From contig NZ_CP146991.1 in NCBI RefSeq assembly GCF_001941975.2, positions 1,660,524 to 1,724,523 on the forward strand: 64,000 nucleotides of DNA, read 5' to 3'. Each line of letters begins with the position of its first letter. The stretch's first letter is position 1. The position numbers and the translations under genes were made by a program. The DNA is from Sporomusa sphaeroides DSM 2875 (GTDB lineage: Bacteria > Bacillota > Negativicutes > Sporomusales > Sporomusaceae). The notes below the pieces were generated by a model. That model was not told where the DNA came from and searched no databases. It was given only the letters and a program-made list of their open reading frames with translations. This document shows, piece by piece, positions 8,554-17,139 of the stretch.

Positions 8554-8865
8554 ATGTACGCTATTATCGAAACAGGCGGTAAACAATACCGCGTTACTGA
8601 AGGCGATGTGCTCAACATTGAGAAGCTCGAAGCTGCCGAAGGTCAGACTGTTGATTTTGATCGTGTTCTGACTGTGGTAAAGGACGGCGAGGTCGTTATC
8701 GGCAAACCGCTCATTGCTAATGCCAAAGTTACTGCTGAAGTAGTGGCCCATGGCAAAGGCAAGAAGATTCTGGTTTTCAAATATAAAGCCAAGTCCAATT
8801 ACCGCCGCCGCCAAGGTCATCGTCAGCCGTTCACTAAAGTCCGCATTGCGAAAATTGAAGCATAA
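8554..8865 (+). CDS. rplU: 50S ribosomal protein L21
   Basis: The 103-residue protein is full length for bL21. It starts '[18 protein letters not shown]' and ends with the RNA-binding C-terminus '[21 protein letters not shown]'. It binds 23S rRNA domain VI and neighbours L20 in the large subunit. It heads the rplU-prp-rpmA operon, expressed from the promoter at 8299 through a structured leader that probably controls its synthesis. Confidence 0.98.
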   Translation: MYAIIETGGKQYRVTEGDVLNIEKLEAAEGQTVDFDRVLTVVKDGEVVIGKPLIANAKVTAEVVAHGKGKKILVFKYKAKSNYRRRQGHRQPFTKVRIAKIEA

Positions 8866-8874
8866 GGCCGGATA

Positions 8875-9195
8875 ATGATTACCATTACGTTGGTTCGTGA
8901 TAACAACAAGGCAATTACCGGATTTACGGTCGGCGGTCATGCCAATGTTGCGCCACATGGTCAGGATATTGTCTGTGCCGGAGTATCGGCACTGGTCCAA
9001 TCCTCTATCATGGGAATTGAACGCCATTTGGGGCGGGATATTGAGCTGGTACAGGACACTGATGTTCTTACTATGGAACTTATTGGTCAGCCTGACAGGC
9101 TTACGGACGCAATTTTTGCAACAATGCTGCTGGGTTTAACCGAAATTGCCAGACTATATCCTAAAAGTGTTCGTATTATTGGGCACAGGAGGTGA
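8875..9195 (+). CDS. prp: Prp, ribosomal-processing cysteine protease (YsxB family)
   Basis: The 106-residue protein matches Prp: the catalytic histidine lies in '[10 protein letters not shown]' and the catalytic cysteine in '[13 protein letters not shown]'. Prp removes the N-terminal extension of ribosomal protein L27 in Firmicutes. The gene lies between rplU and rpmA, and the encoded L27 carries the expected cleavage motif, so enzyme and substrate are both present in this operon. Confidence 0.93.
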   Translation: MITITLVRDNNKAITGFTVGGHANVAPHGQDIVCAGVSALVQSSIMGIERHLGRDIELVQDTDVLTMELIGQPDRLTDAIFATMLLGLTEIARLYPKSVRIIGHRR

Positions 9196-9202
9196 AAGCA
9201 AG

Positions 9203-9511
9203 ATGGAAAAATTTAAATTGAATTCTTTTGATTTACAATTATTTGCTCATAAAAAAGGTGTTGGCAGCTCCCGTAACGGACGCGACAGCGAGGCTAAGCG
9301 CCTGGGTGTGAAGCGTCAAGACGGTGAAGCTGTAACCGCAGGCAGCATTCTGGTGCGCCAGCGTGGTACACATTTCCATCCCGGTAATAACGTCGGTATT
9401 GGCAAGGATGATACTTTGTTTGCCAAAGTTCCCGGCAAAGTCGCTTTCGAGCGTAAAGGCCGTTATGACCGGCAAGTTAGTGTGTATCCTGCAGCTGAAG
9501 AAGCGATGTAA
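9203..9511 (+). CDS. rpmA: 50S ribosomal protein L27 with Prp-cleaved N-terminal extension
   Basis: The start is the ATG at 9203 with AGGAGG 9 bp upstream. The 102-residue precursor begins '[19 protein letters not shown]'; Prp would cut after 'LQLFA', leaving the conserved mature start '[14 protein letters not shown]' at the peptidyl-transferase centre. The rest ('[24 protein letters not shown]') is canonical bL27. It ends the operon, with a strong terminator 7 bp after the stop. Confidence 0.97.
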   Translation: MEKFKLNSFDLQLFAHKKGVGSSRNGRDSEAKRLGVKRQDGEAVTAGSILVRQRGTHFHPGNNVGIGKDDTLFAKVPGKVAFERKGRYDRQVSVYPAAEEAM

Positions 9512-9517
9512 GAAACG

Positions 9518-9548
9518 CCTGCGGCCTAATTGGCCGCAGGTTTTTTTT
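9518..9548 (+). terminator. Rho-independent terminator of the rplU-prp-rpmA operon
   Basis: The perfect 9-bp GC-rich stem CCTGCGGCC/GGCCGCAGG (9518-9526, 9532-9540), with a 5-nt loop, is followed by eight T residues. Confidence 0.95.
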
Positions 9549-9705
9549 ACCCTAACAGAAAGTATAGGTTTGGGTGCCAATACAAGAACCGGCACAGATG
9601 GCCGTGTTTTCTTTAATTTTCAGTGAAAATGTCGAAGTCCGACAGGTATTTTAGCTGCCGGGAGCGAAAGATACATCATCCGCAGTATATTGGAAGGATG
9701 ATAGT

Positions 9706-9921
9706 ATGACCAATACCACTTGCCCTGAAGTAGCTACCTGTGCTGATATGATCAAACTGCTTCGTATTCAGCGGCATGATTTTTTAAATCATCTGCAGGT
9801 CATCCATGCGATGATACAATTAGGACGGGGCGAAAAAGCACTGCAATATATTGAAAAATTGGCGCACGACCCTGATATGATATCCGATCTGCTTGCCGCC
9901 TACCAAAATAAGTCTGTGTAA
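9706..9921 (+). CDS. Short Spo0B-like phosphotransferase domain protein
   Basis: The 71-residue protein contains the helical-hairpin phosphorelay signature 'RHDFLNHLQVIHAMIQLG', in which H24 aligns with the phosphorylated histidine of Spo0B and its kinase relatives. Bacillus Spo0B is about 190 residues and also has a C-terminal ATPase-like domain for docking Spo0F/Spo0A, which is absent here. The position just before obgE is that of Bacillus spo0B. GGAAGGATG precedes the ATG. It may be a minimal dimerisation/phosphotransfer module in the sporulation relay. No continuation in another frame was seen that would make it a frameshifted full-length gene. Confidence 0.7.
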   Translation: MTNTTCPEVATCADMIKLLRIQRHDFLNHLQVIHAMIQLGRGEKALQYIEKLAHDPDMISDLLAAYQNKSV

Positions 9922-10077
9922 AAAATATACTTATGCCTGTGGCTGAATCTCTAAACTTCCCGGAGCTTATATGCTTAATTCTTGTTTGTGGAAGCTGGGA
10001 GTCTTAGCTGGATTGGCTATCGGATAAGAATGGGTGCGAACGCGCATATTACATATAAAAAATGCAAGGGGATTTCT

Positions 10078-11349
10078 ATGTTTATTGATAGAGCCAAAAT
10101 TACGGTTAAGGCTGGTAGCGGTGGAAACGGTATGTCGAGTTTTCGCCGGGAAAAGTATGTTCCGAGAGGCGGGCCCAGCGGCGGCGATGGCGGCCGTGGT
10201 GCCAATGTAGTGTTAATGGGGGATGCCAACCTGAATACCCTTATTGATTTTCGTTACAAGCGCCAGTTCAAAGCCAATAACGGGGCTAACGGCCAGTCCA
10301 GCAACATGCACGGCCGCGGTGCGGAAGACTTATTGATTAAAGTACCGCCGGGAACTATTATCAGAGATGAAGCGACCAACCAAATACTTGGGGATATTAC
10401 CGAACCCGGACAAATGGTTATTGTTGCCAAAGGAGGACGGGGTGGACGTGGTAATGCCCGGTTTGTCAATAGTGTAAACAGGGCACCGACATTTGCCGAA
10501 TTAGGAGAACCCGGTGAAGAACAAACACTGCTGCTTGAACTCAAGCTATTAGCAGATGTTGGTTTGCTCGGCTATCCCAGTGTAGGCAAATCCAGTATCT
10601 TATCTATGGTATCGGCAGCGAAACCTGAAATTGCGGCCTACCATTTTACCACTTTGTCGCCGGTATTGGGAGTTGTCAGCATTGCTGAAGGCCGAAACTT
10701 TGTGCTGGCCGATATTCCGGGATTAATCGAGGGCGCGCATGAAGGTGTGGGGTTAGGGCACGACTTTTTGCGTCATATTGAACGAACTAAGGTGCTGATC
10801 CATGTGCTTGATGTATCCGGGATAGAAGGCCGTGATCCGATAGAGGATTTTCACAAAATTAATAATGAGCTTAAACTGTATAATGAAAAACTGTTTAAGC
10901 GGGCACAAATTGTTGCCGCCAATAAGATGGATTTGCCGGAAGCGCAGGAGAATTATCAGCAGGTAGCCGACTATATGAAGGCTGCCGGGCATGAGATTTA
11001 TCCTATTTCAGCTGCTACCGGCGAGGGTTTGCAGGTTCTTATGCAGCGGGCCTCTCAGCTCCTGGATGCATATGTGGAAGAGCCGGAGGAAATAGAAGAG
11101 GCCAAAGTATATGAAGCCAAACCTGAGGACGAATTCTCCATTACCCGGGAAGACGACGGCGCGTTTGTCGTTCAGGGCGACAATATCGAAAAACTGGTGG
11201 CCATGACCCGGTTTGGTGATGAAGAGGGCTTACGCCGTTTTCAGGCCATTTGGCGTAAACTGGGAATTGATGCAGAACTCCGGGCAAGAGGAATCCAGGA
11301 AGGTGACACAGTTCGAATCGGCGATATGGAATTTGAGTTTAGACCATAG
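10078..11349 (+). CDS. obgE: Obg, ribosome-associated GTPase
   Basis: The start at 10078 has GGGGA upstream and gives the canonical N-terminus 'MFIDRAKITVKAGSGGNG'. The 423-residue protein has the glycine-rich Obg fold (1-158), the G domain with P-loop 'GYPSVGKSS', G3 'DIPGLIEGAHEG' and G4 'NKMD', and a C-terminal OCT domain (about 345-423), as found in Gram-positives. Obg acts in 50S assembly and stress/sporulation control; in Bacillus it is needed for Spo0A activation, consistent with its spo0B neighbour. Confidence 0.96.
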   Translation: MFIDRAKITVKAGSGGNGMSSFRREKYVPRGGPSGGDGGRGANVVLMGDANLNTLIDFRYKRQFKANNGANGQSSNMHGRGAEDLLIKVPPGTIIRDEATNQILGDITEPGQMVIVAKGGRGGRGNARFVNSVNRAPTFAELGEPGEEQTLLLELKLLADVGLLGYPSVGKSSILSMVSAAKPEIAAYHFTTLSPVLGVVSIAEGRNFVLADIPGLIEGAHEGVGLGHDFLRHIERTKVLIHVLDVSGIEGRDPIEDFHKINNELKLYNEKLFKRAQIVAANKMDLPEAQENYQQVADYMKAAGHEIYPISAATGEGLQVLMQRASQLLDAYVEEPEEIEEAKVYEAKPEDEFSITREDDGAFVVQGDNIEKLVAMTRFGDEEGLRRFQAIWRKLGIDAELRARGIQEGDTVRIGDMEFEFRP

Positions 11350-11360
11350 GAGGCTATATT

Positions 11361-11675
11361 TTGCAAGTGCAAGTGAATGAAACAACACTCACAGGTAAAC
11401 AAAAACGATTTTTACGGGCGATGGGCAGCACGCTTGACCCTGTGGTGCAGATTGGTAAAAGTGGCGTAATCGACACTGTTACGGAAAGTGCTGAACAAGC
11501 ATTGGCTGCCAGAGAAATTATCAAAGTCCGGGTGCTGCAAAACAGCCCGGAAGAACCGAAAGCTGCTATTGCCGCACTCGCAAAGGCTACCGGTGCAGAA
11601 TTAGTACAGGTAATTGGCCGCAACGGCTTACTTTATAAAAAAAATGAGGAAAAATCAAAAATAGAATTGCCGTGA
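11361..11675 (+). CDS. yhbY: YhbY-type CRM-domain RNA-binding protein (ribosome assembly)
   Basis: The start is TTG at 11361, with AGGAGGC 7-13 bp upstream. The 104-residue protein is a single CRM (KH-like) domain: 'LTGKQKRFLRAMGSTLDPVVQIGKSG' at the N-terminus, including the GxxG-type loop, and 'GRNGLLYKKNEEKSKIELP' at the end. YhbY associates with pre-50S particles. Synteny obgE-yhbY-proB-proA-nadD is a common Firmicute arrangement and supports the call. Confidence 0.93.
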   Translation: MQVQVNETTLTGKQKRFLRAMGSTLDPVVQIGKSGVIDTVTESAEQALAAREIIKVRVLQNSPEEPKAAIAALAKATGAELVQVIGRNGLLYKKNEEKSKIELP

Positions 11676-11696
11676 ATTGTGGAGGGGAGTATTAGT

Positions 11697-12824
11697 ATGC
11701 TTACCAGAGAGAATTTAAGCAGTGCCAACCGTATTGTTGTTAAGGTTGGAACCAGTACATTAACTCATACGACAGGCAAACTTAATCTTTTGCGGATAGA
11801 GAGACTGGCACGTGAGTTGTCTGATCTTGCCAATCAGGGAAAACAGATTATCCTGGTTACTTCCGGTGCAGTTGGTGCCGGCATGGATCGCCTGGGACTT
11901 AAAGAAAAGCCCAAGACGATTCCTGAAAAGCAAGCGGCGGCTGCTGTTGGGCAGGGAATTTTGCTGCACATTTACGAGAAAATGTTTGGTGAATACGGTC
12001 AGATTGTTGCCCAGGTATTATTAACACGCGCCGACTCTGTTAATCGCAAGCGGTATACTAACTCCCGCAACACATTAATGGCGCTCCTCAATCAGGGCGT
12101 CATTCCCATTATTAACGAAAACGACGCAGTTGCCATTGATGAATTGAAAATTGGTGATAATGACACACTTTCCGCCATGGTAGCCAGCATTATTGACGCC
12201 GACTTGCTGATCATTTTGTCCGATGTGGAAGGCGTTTACACCGCCAATCCTCAGACAGACCCACAGGCCACTCTGCTTGATGAAATTATGGATATTACCC
12301 CGGCGATTGAAGAGTTGGCAGGCGGACCAGGCACTCTTCGGGGAACAGGCGGTATGTATACCAAAATACAGGCAGCGAAAATTGCCGTTAATTCCGGGGT
12401 AACCATGGTGATTGCCTCCGGCGGCCGGGATGGTGTAGTTCGTGAGGTACTGCAAGGCCATAGGGTAGGCACGATTTTTATTTCCAAAGAAAATCGCCTG
12501 CAAATTCGTAAACGCTGGCTGGCTTTTGGCGCCGGCGTGAGCGGCAAGGTAAAAGTTGATAAAGGGTGTGAACAGGCACTGCTAAAGGGCGGCTCCAGCC
12601 TGCTGGCTGCCGGAATAACAGCCGTGGACGGTGACTTTGAGCTAGGCAACACCATCAGTATCGTAAGTGACTGTGGGCGGGAACTGGCGCGAGGCATTAC
12701 CAATTACGGTGCTGATGATGTGAAAAAAGTCATGGGGGTTCACACCCATGAAATTAGTCAGATACTTGGCTCTAAACCCTATGATGAGATTGTACACCGC
12801 GACAACCTGGTATTACTGGTATAG
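11697..12824 (+). CDS. proB: Glutamate 5-kinase
   Basis: The start is ATG 11697, with GGAGGGG at 11681-11687. The 375-residue enzyme phosphorylates glutamate, the first step of proline synthesis. It has an amino-acid kinase fold ('[18 protein letters not shown]', '[11 protein letters not shown]', '[20 protein letters not shown]') and a C-terminal PUA domain (about 275-365) as in long-form ProB. It should be followed directly by proA, but a 1.5-kb IS110 element has inserted after its stop. The coding frame is intact. Confidence 0.97.
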   Translation: MLTRENLSSANRIVVKVGTSTLTHTTGKLNLLRIERLARELSDLANQGKQIILVTSGAVGAGMDRLGLKEKPKTIPEKQAAAAVGQGILLHIYEKMFGEYGQIVAQVLLTRADSVNRKRYTNSRNTLMALLNQGVIPIINENDAVAIDELKIGDNDTLSAMVASIIDADLLIILSDVEGVYTANPQTDPQATLLDEIMDITPAIEELAGGPGTLRGTGGMYTKIQAAKIAVNSGVTMVIASGGRDGVVREVLQGHRVGTIFISKENRLQIRKRWLAFGAGVSGKVKVDKGCEQALLKGGSSLLAAGITAVDGDFELGNTISIVSDCGRELARGITNYGADDVKKVMGVHTHEISQILGSKPYDEIVHRDNLVLLV

Positions 12825-12945
12825 AGAGACTAACTATTAAAAGTCAAGCCCGAAATTGAGGATGGTGGACAAAAAACAGATGGTTCCAAAAAGGGTATAG
12901 CAAAGCAGACGTCCACAGGACGCCATGCGGGCTATCGAGAGAGAA

Positions 12946-14121
12946 TCAGGCTGCCAGACGATAAGGCTCGCCGGATTTCACCAGAGCATAAATGAGCCGC
13001 ACCAGCTTCTTGGCAGCATGAGAGATGGCCACATTGTAATGCTTTCCCTCGGCGCGTTTCCTGGCGAGGTAAGCGGCAAAGACAGGGTCCCAAAGGCAAA
13101 CAAATTTTGTGGCATTGAAGATGGCATAGCGTAGGTATCTGGAGCCGCGCTTCTCCATATGGGCATAGCAATTTTTAAGCTGCCCGGATTGGTAGGTAGA
13201 GGGCGACAGGCCGGCATAGGCCAAAATCTTGTCAGGGGAATCAAAGCGTGAAAAGTCACCCACCTCAGACAGAATCATAGCCCCCATCCTGTAGCCAATG
13301 CCGGGAATCGTGGTAATAGGCGAAAGCATCTTGTCCATGATGCGTTGGATGACCTGTTCAATTTCCGCAATCTCGGCATCGAGTTCACGGATGAGCCGGA
13401 TGGTATGCCGCAGTTCCAGTGATTTCGCGGTCGTCACAGAGCCAATCGATTGCCTGGCGGCTTCACGTATCTCTATGGCTTTGTCCCGTCCGTAACGGCC
13501 TTTGGAGGATTCGGCAAGCAAATGGGTGAGCCGCGTCAGATGTGCCGCTGCAATCTGCTTAGCCCCCGGGAACTCATCGAGCAAGGCGTAAACAGAGGCC
13601 ATATGGAGTGACGATACCAGCTTTTCCAGCTCCGGGAACAGGATGCATACCAGCCTGGCAATTGAGGACTTCAGCTTAGCGCGTACCTTCACCTTGTCGA
13701 ACCGGTATCTGGTGAGTGACTTTAGCTCCTCATTGTGGTAAGCTGTGTCTGTGTAGGGCTTGAGGCCCACATCAGACATGAGCATAGCCGCAATTGTTCG
13801 CGCATCGACACGGTCAGTCTTCGTCTTTCGCAGGGTGAGGCTTTTCCGGTAAAGATTGGTGTGCAAGGGGTTAATGACATAGGTGTCCAGACCATTGTCA
13901 AGGAGAAACCCGAGAATGTTGTAGCTGTAGTGTCCGGTAGCCTCAAGCCCTACCTTTATTTTGTCCAGGGGCAAAGAACAGGCACGGATTTTTTCCAACA
14001 GGTAGCCAAATCCTTCCATGCTGTTTTGGATGGTGAACACATTTGCAAGGACTTTACCCTCCGAACTGATGATGAAGCAGTCGTGTTTATCCTTAGCGAC
14101 ATCAATCCCGACACAAATCAT
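12946..14121 (-). CDS. IS110-family DEDD transposase (bridge-RNA-type recombinase)
   Basis: The start is the ATG at 14121 with GGAGG 8 bp upstream; an earlier in-frame ATG at 14160 lacks this. The 391-residue protein begins 'MICVGIDVAKDKHDCFII', the RuvC-like domain with the first catalytic aspartate, continues with 'TGHYSYNILGFLLDNG' and 'RKTKTDRVDARTIA', and ends with the IS116/IS110/IS902 domain ('TTIPGIGYRMGAMILSEVGD', 'AYAGLSPSTYQSGQ') containing the serine used in recombination. The frame is intact, so the element may still be active. Family members use a bridge RNA to pair donor and target DNA. Confidence 0.95.
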   Translation of the reverse strand: MICVGIDVAKDKHDCFIISSEGKVLANVFTIQNSMEGFGYLLEKIRACSLPLDKIKVGLEATGHYSYNILGFLLDNGLDTYVINPLHTNLYRKSLTLRKTKTDRVDARTIAAMLMSDVGLKPYTDTAYHNEELKSLTRYRFDKVKVRAKLKSSIARLVCILFPELEKLVSSLHMASVYALLDEFPGAKQIAAAHLTRLTHLLAESSKGRYGRDKAIEIREAARQSIGSVTTAKSLELRHTIRLIRELDAEIAEIEQVIQRIMDKMLSPITTIPGIGYRMGAMILSEVGDFSRFDSPDKILAYAGLSPSTYQSGQLKNCYAHMEKRGSRYLRYAIFNATKFVCLWDPVFAAYLARKRAEGKHYNVAISHAAKKLVRLIYALVKSGEPYRLAA

Positions 14122-14232
14122 AGCAAGACCTCCAACGGTATTATTTGATGCTGTACCCACAGAACACTTTGCTCTTGTAACCTTGTTCTACATCAACCGT
14201 CTGGCGGTATCTAACTGATTAACAAACCTGCA

Positions 14233-14302
14233 AAGGGCTGCGGTTGGAGCCTCTCTTGAACCATCTGGTGGTAGGAGATAAAACCAATCCACAGCATCCC
14301 TT
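14233..14302 (-). ncRNA. Candidate bridge RNA region of the IS110 element
   Basis: Upstream of the transposase, the minus strand folds into a long interrupted stem: AAGGGATGCTGTGGATTGG (from 14302 down) can pair with CCAACCGCAGCCCTT (ending at 14233). The internal part contains a smaller hairpin ACCA/TGGT (14260-14263, 14269-14272). IS110-family bridge RNAs are encoded in this position and have internal loops that match donor and target. The loops were not matched to the flanks here, so this is a structural inference. Confidence 0.45.
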
Positions 14303-14371
14303 ACAGTGTAGCATATAGCCCTTGGAGAGGGGCTCTAATAACTACTACTCTATAATACAAGGAGACAAGGT

Positions 14372-15625
14372 ATGGATTACATAACTGAACTCACCGAAAA
14401 AGGCGGCAAAGCTAAGCTCGCAGCCCGCAAACTGGCGACATTATCTACTGCGGTGAAAAACCAGGCACTCTTGGCGATGGCAGCAGCGTTGGCAGACAAT
14501 CAGGCAGTAATTATTGCCGCCAATGCCAAAGATATTGCGCAAGCAAGGGAAAATGGCATGGCTAAACCCCTCGTTGACCGGCTGATGCTTGATGAAACCA
14601 GAATCAAAGCCATAGCTGACGGCTTACGGCAAATTGCGGCACTGCCAGACCCTGTCGGGGAGAGTATCAGCGGCTGGCTGCGGCCTAATGGCCTTAAGGT
14701 CACAAAAATGAGGGTGCCATTAGGGGTTATTGGTATTATTTATGAAGCCCGCCCCAATGTTACGGTAGATGCTGCCGGACTTTGCCTAAAAGCCGGTAAT
14801 GCCGTTATTTTGCGCGGCGGCTCGGAAGCCATCCATTCGAATACTGCTATTGCGTCCATCCTGGCCAATGCCGCGCAGGCGGCCGGCGTACCGGCAGGAG
14901 CCATTCAGCTTATCGAGACCACTGACCGTTTGGCTGTCACTGCCATGCTTAAGCTTAATCAATATTTGGATGTAATTATCCCCAGAGGCGGGGCCGGGCT
15001 GATTAAGACTGTTGTTGAAAACAGCACGGTACCTGTTATTGAAACAGGTACAGGTGTCTGTCATACCTTTGTCGATGCTGCGGCTGATCTTACCATGGCT
15101 CAGGACATTGCCTTCAATGCCAAGGTTTCGCGACCGGGCGTGTGTAATGCCATGGAGACTTTGCTGGTTCATGAAAAAATCGCGCCTCAGTTCCTGCCTG
15201 CCATGCTGGAACGGTATATCCAAGCCGGTGTTGAAATAAGGGGCTGCACCCAGACTATGACATATCATACCGCTGTTAAGCCAGCGACAGAAGCAGACTG
15301 GGCGGCCGAATTTCTGGATCTTATTCTGGCAGTACGGGTAGTCGGCAGTTTGGATATGGCGCTGGATCATATTGCAGCATACAGCACGCGGCACTCGGAA
15401 GCCATTGTCACCTGCGACTATGACAATGCTAACCGCTTCCAGCAGGAGGTCGATGCTGCTGCCGTATATGTTAACGCCTCAACCCGGTTTACCGATGGTT
15501 TTGAGTTTGGGTTTGGCGCTGAAATCGGCATAAGTACTCAGAAGCTTCACGCCAGAGGGCCGATGGGGCTGCCGGAGTTGACCAGCATTAAATATATAGT
15601 AAACGGCAATGGGCAAATACGATAG
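14372..15625 (+). CDS. proA: Glutamate-5-semialdehyde dehydrogenase (gamma-glutamyl phosphate reductase)
   Basis: The 417-residue enzyme reduces gamma-glutamyl phosphate to glutamate semialdehyde with NADPH, the second step of proline synthesis. It has the aldehyde dehydrogenase fold with 'VPLGVIGIIYEARPNVTVDAAGLCLK', 'GNAVILRGGSEA', the active-site cysteine in 'SRPGVCNAMETLLVH', and the C-terminal 'GFGAEIGISTQKLHARGPMG'. AAGGAGAC precedes the ATG. It is separated from proB by the IS110 element and may now depend on a promoter within or beside the element. Confidence 0.97.
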   Translation: MDYITELTEKGGKAKLAARKLATLSTAVKNQALLAMAAALADNQAVIIAANAKDIAQARENGMAKPLVDRLMLDETRIKAIADGLRQIAALPDPVGESISGWLRPNGLKVTKMRVPLGVIGIIYEARPNVTVDAAGLCLKAGNAVILRGGSEAIHSNTAIASILANAAQAAGVPAGAIQLIETTDRLAVTAMLKLNQYLDVIIPRGGAGLIKTVVENSTVPVIETGTGVCHTFVDAAADLTMAQDIAFNAKVSRPGVCNAMETLLVHEKIAPQFLPAMLERYIQAGVEIRGCTQTMTYHTAVKPATEADWAAEFLDLILAVRVVGSLDMALDHIAAYSTRHSEAIVTCDYDNANRFQQEVDAAAVYVNASTRFTDGFEFGFGAEIGISTQKLHARGPMGLPELTSIKYIVNGNGQIR

Positions 15626-15644
15626 TTTGGCATAGCAGGCACTG

Positions 15645-15803
15645 ATGAATAAGCTAAAACAGCTGTCAGGTTATTATTATGCTGTAATGAATTATTTGCG
15701 TACGCCAAAGGGACGGCATGACGCTGTTGATTATGCGCAGGCAGCCGCCCTTATCGCCACAGTAGCTGGCATAGTGTGGTTCATCATAACATGTAGCCGA
15801 TGA
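15645..15803 (+). CDS. Possible 52-aa single-span membrane protein
   Basis: An ATG at 15645 opens a 52-codon frame: a basic N-terminal half ('YLRTPKGRHDAVDYAQ') followed by a hydrophobic stretch ('AAALIATVAGIVWFII') and a short basic end. The amphipathic-then-hydrophobic pattern looks protein-like, but no good ribosome-binding site is visible and I recognise no family. The remainder of the 349-bp gap after proA holds only the nadD promoter. Confidence 0.3.
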   Translation: MNKLKQLSGYYYAVMNYLRTPKGRHDAVDYAQAAALIATVAGIVWFIITCSR

Positions 15804-15901
15804 CTGACCGCGCTGAGACTCACGCTTCTCCAGGCAAGAGTAAGAGCGATTAAGTCTCCGGATAAAAGCAGCCAAGCTTTGTGGTGCAGCACTTAAATAT
15901 C

Positions 15902-15930
15902 TTTTCATGGTGACAAGCATTTGCTATAAT
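15902..15930 (+). promoter_or_regulatory. Candidate nadD promoter
   Basis: A perfect TATAAT (15925-15930), preceded by TTGC (near-extended -10), and TTTTCA (15902-15907, 4/6 match) at 17-bp spacing lie 45 bp before the nadD start. Confidence 0.55.
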
Positions 15931-15974
15931 GAAAGTGAATTTGGATTTTTTGGATATTTTGAAAGGCAGATACT

Positions 15975-16589
15975 ATGGTGTGCGCAACAGCTAAAGTAGG
16001 TATTATGGGTGGGACCTTTGACCCTATTCATGTCGGTCATTTAGTAACGGCGGAAGCTGTCCGTATTGAATACAACCTGGATAAAGTCTTATTTATTCCT
16101 GCCAGCAATCCGCCGCATAAACAAGAATCACTGGTTACGCCAGCCATCCACCGTTATATTATGACAGTGATGGCTACTTATTCTAATCCCCATTTTTTTG
16201 TGTCAGGCATTGAACTTGAGCGTTCCGGTCCCTCCTATACGGTTGATACTGTCAGAGCATTAATTGATTGCTATGGTGCCAGTACCGAATTTTATTTTAT
16301 TACCGGTGCCGACGCGGTAAAAGATTTGCCCACATGGCGGCATATCGACCAGCTTCTGGATTTATGTTTCTTTGTGGCCGCTACCCGGCCGGGCTGCATC
16401 AGTTATATTGATCAGGTAATAAAACAGTTTGGCGCCAAAGGACGCCGCAGCATTCAGCGGCTGGCCACACCGGAGCTTGAAATATCTTCAACCGATATTC
16501 GTGAACGGGTGAAGAAGGGGCGGTCGATTAAATATATCGTGCCGGAAAGTGTGGAAGCTTACATCTACAAGGAAGGCTTGTACCGATAG
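15975..16589 (+). CDS. nadD: Nicotinate-nucleotide adenylyltransferase
   Basis: The 204-residue protein has the nucleotidyltransferase phosphate-binding motif 'GGTFDPIHVGHL' and the C-terminal 'ISSTDIRERVKKGRSIKYIV' (ISSTxIR motif). It adenylates nicotinate mononucleotide in NAD synthesis. Its length is normal. Neighbours yqeK and rsfS, further downstream, complete a widespread Firmicute cluster (obg-yhbY-proBA-nadD-yqeK-rsfS). Confidence 0.96.
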   Translation: MVCATAKVGIMGGTFDPIHVGHLVTAEAVRIEYNLDKVLFIPASNPPHKQESLVTPAIHRYIMTVMATYSNPHFFVSGIELERSGPSYTVDTVRALIDCYGASTEFYFITGADAVKDLPTWRHIDQLLDLCFFVAATRPGCISYIDQVIKQFGAKGRRSIQRLATPELEISSTDIRERVKKGRSIKYIVPESVEAYIYKEGLYR

Positions 16590-16708
16590 TAGTCCGCCAA
16601 TTTAAAAAGGTAGAATCAGGCAGGCATAAATACCGTGCTTTTGCAAATAATGTTAACGTAAAACTTATTTTGTTTAAAAGTATCCTGAGGTAACGGAGGT
16701 GATTCCCT

Positions 16709-16960
16709 TTGGCAAAAACACTTTATGTCGGCAATCTGCCCTGGACTACTACAGACACAGAGCTTGCAGATACTTTCCGCCCACATGGTTCTGTAATTTC
16801 GAGCAGAATCATCACGGATAAGGAAACAGGACGTTCCCGTGGGTTTGGGTTTGTAGAAGTAGAGGACGCTGATGCCGACAAAATGATCGAGGCTATGAAT
16901 GGTTCTCAAGTCGGCGGCCGGCAAATCGTTGTCAATGAAGCTAAGCCACGGCAAGGGTAA
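16709..16960 (+). CDS. Single-RRM RNA-binding protein
   Basis: The start is TTG 16709 with a strong GGAGGTGATT site 10 bp upstream. The 83-residue protein is one RRM domain: RNP2 'LYVGNLPW' at residues 4-11 and RNP1 'RSRGFGFVEV' near 43-52, with the conserved aromatic residues in place. Bacterial stand-alone RRM proteins resemble cyanobacterial Rbp proteins, and in several anaerobes they are abundant or cold-induced; the RNA target here is unknown. It lies between nadD and yqeK and has its own terminator, so it is probably a separately expressed insertion in the cluster. Confidence 0.92.
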   Translation: MAKTLYVGNLPWTTTDTELADTFRPHGSVISSRIITDKETGRSRGFGFVEVEDADADKMIEAMNGSQVGGRQIVVNEAKPRQG

Positions 16961-17011
16961 AAGGCCGGTGTAGCAGCTTGTAGTTTATAATAAACTGTAA
17001 CCCTATATATT

Positions 17012-17044
17012 AACCTCCTATATATTTAGGAGGTTTTTTATTTG
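17012..17044 (+). terminator. Rho-independent terminator after the RRM gene
   Basis: The perfect 9-bp stem AACCTCCTA/TAGGAGGTT (17012-17020, 17027-17035) runs into TTTTTTATTT. Confidence 0.9.
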
Positions 17045-17139
17045 CCTCTTTCAGCAAAGCCAGCAGTTTATTGCACAACCTGCCTGCAATTGTTGGATAC
17101 TATATATGTAAGAGGATTTTTGCAAAAAACTGCCGAATT

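Larger units (their letters stand above)
12840..14335 (-). mobile_element. IS110-family insertion sequence between proB and proA
   Basis: A single transposase gene on the minus strand (12946-14121) and its flanking noncoding ends occupy the space between proB and proA. Exact ends cannot be fixed because IS110 elements typically lack clear inverted repeats and long target duplications; the limits given are estimates. The longer noncoding side (about 210 bp) lies upstream of the transposase, as expected for the end that encodes the bridge RNA in this family. Confidence 0.8.

Noticed and set aside
9922-10077. Possible continuation of the Spo0B-like gene by frameshift
   Set aside because: No frame downstream of the stop encodes an ATPase-like second domain before obgE begins, so a simple frameshift does not explain the short length.
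13735-14148. 137-codon plus-strand frame inside the IS110 element
   Set aside because: It is the antisense shadow of the transposase N-terminal region, which has clear family motifs on the minus strand.
15666-15920. 84-codon minus-strand frame after proA
   Set aside because: It starts near the nadD -10 box on the opposite strand, lacks a ribosome-binding site and has an irregular composition; the short plus-strand frame at 15645 is the better candidate.
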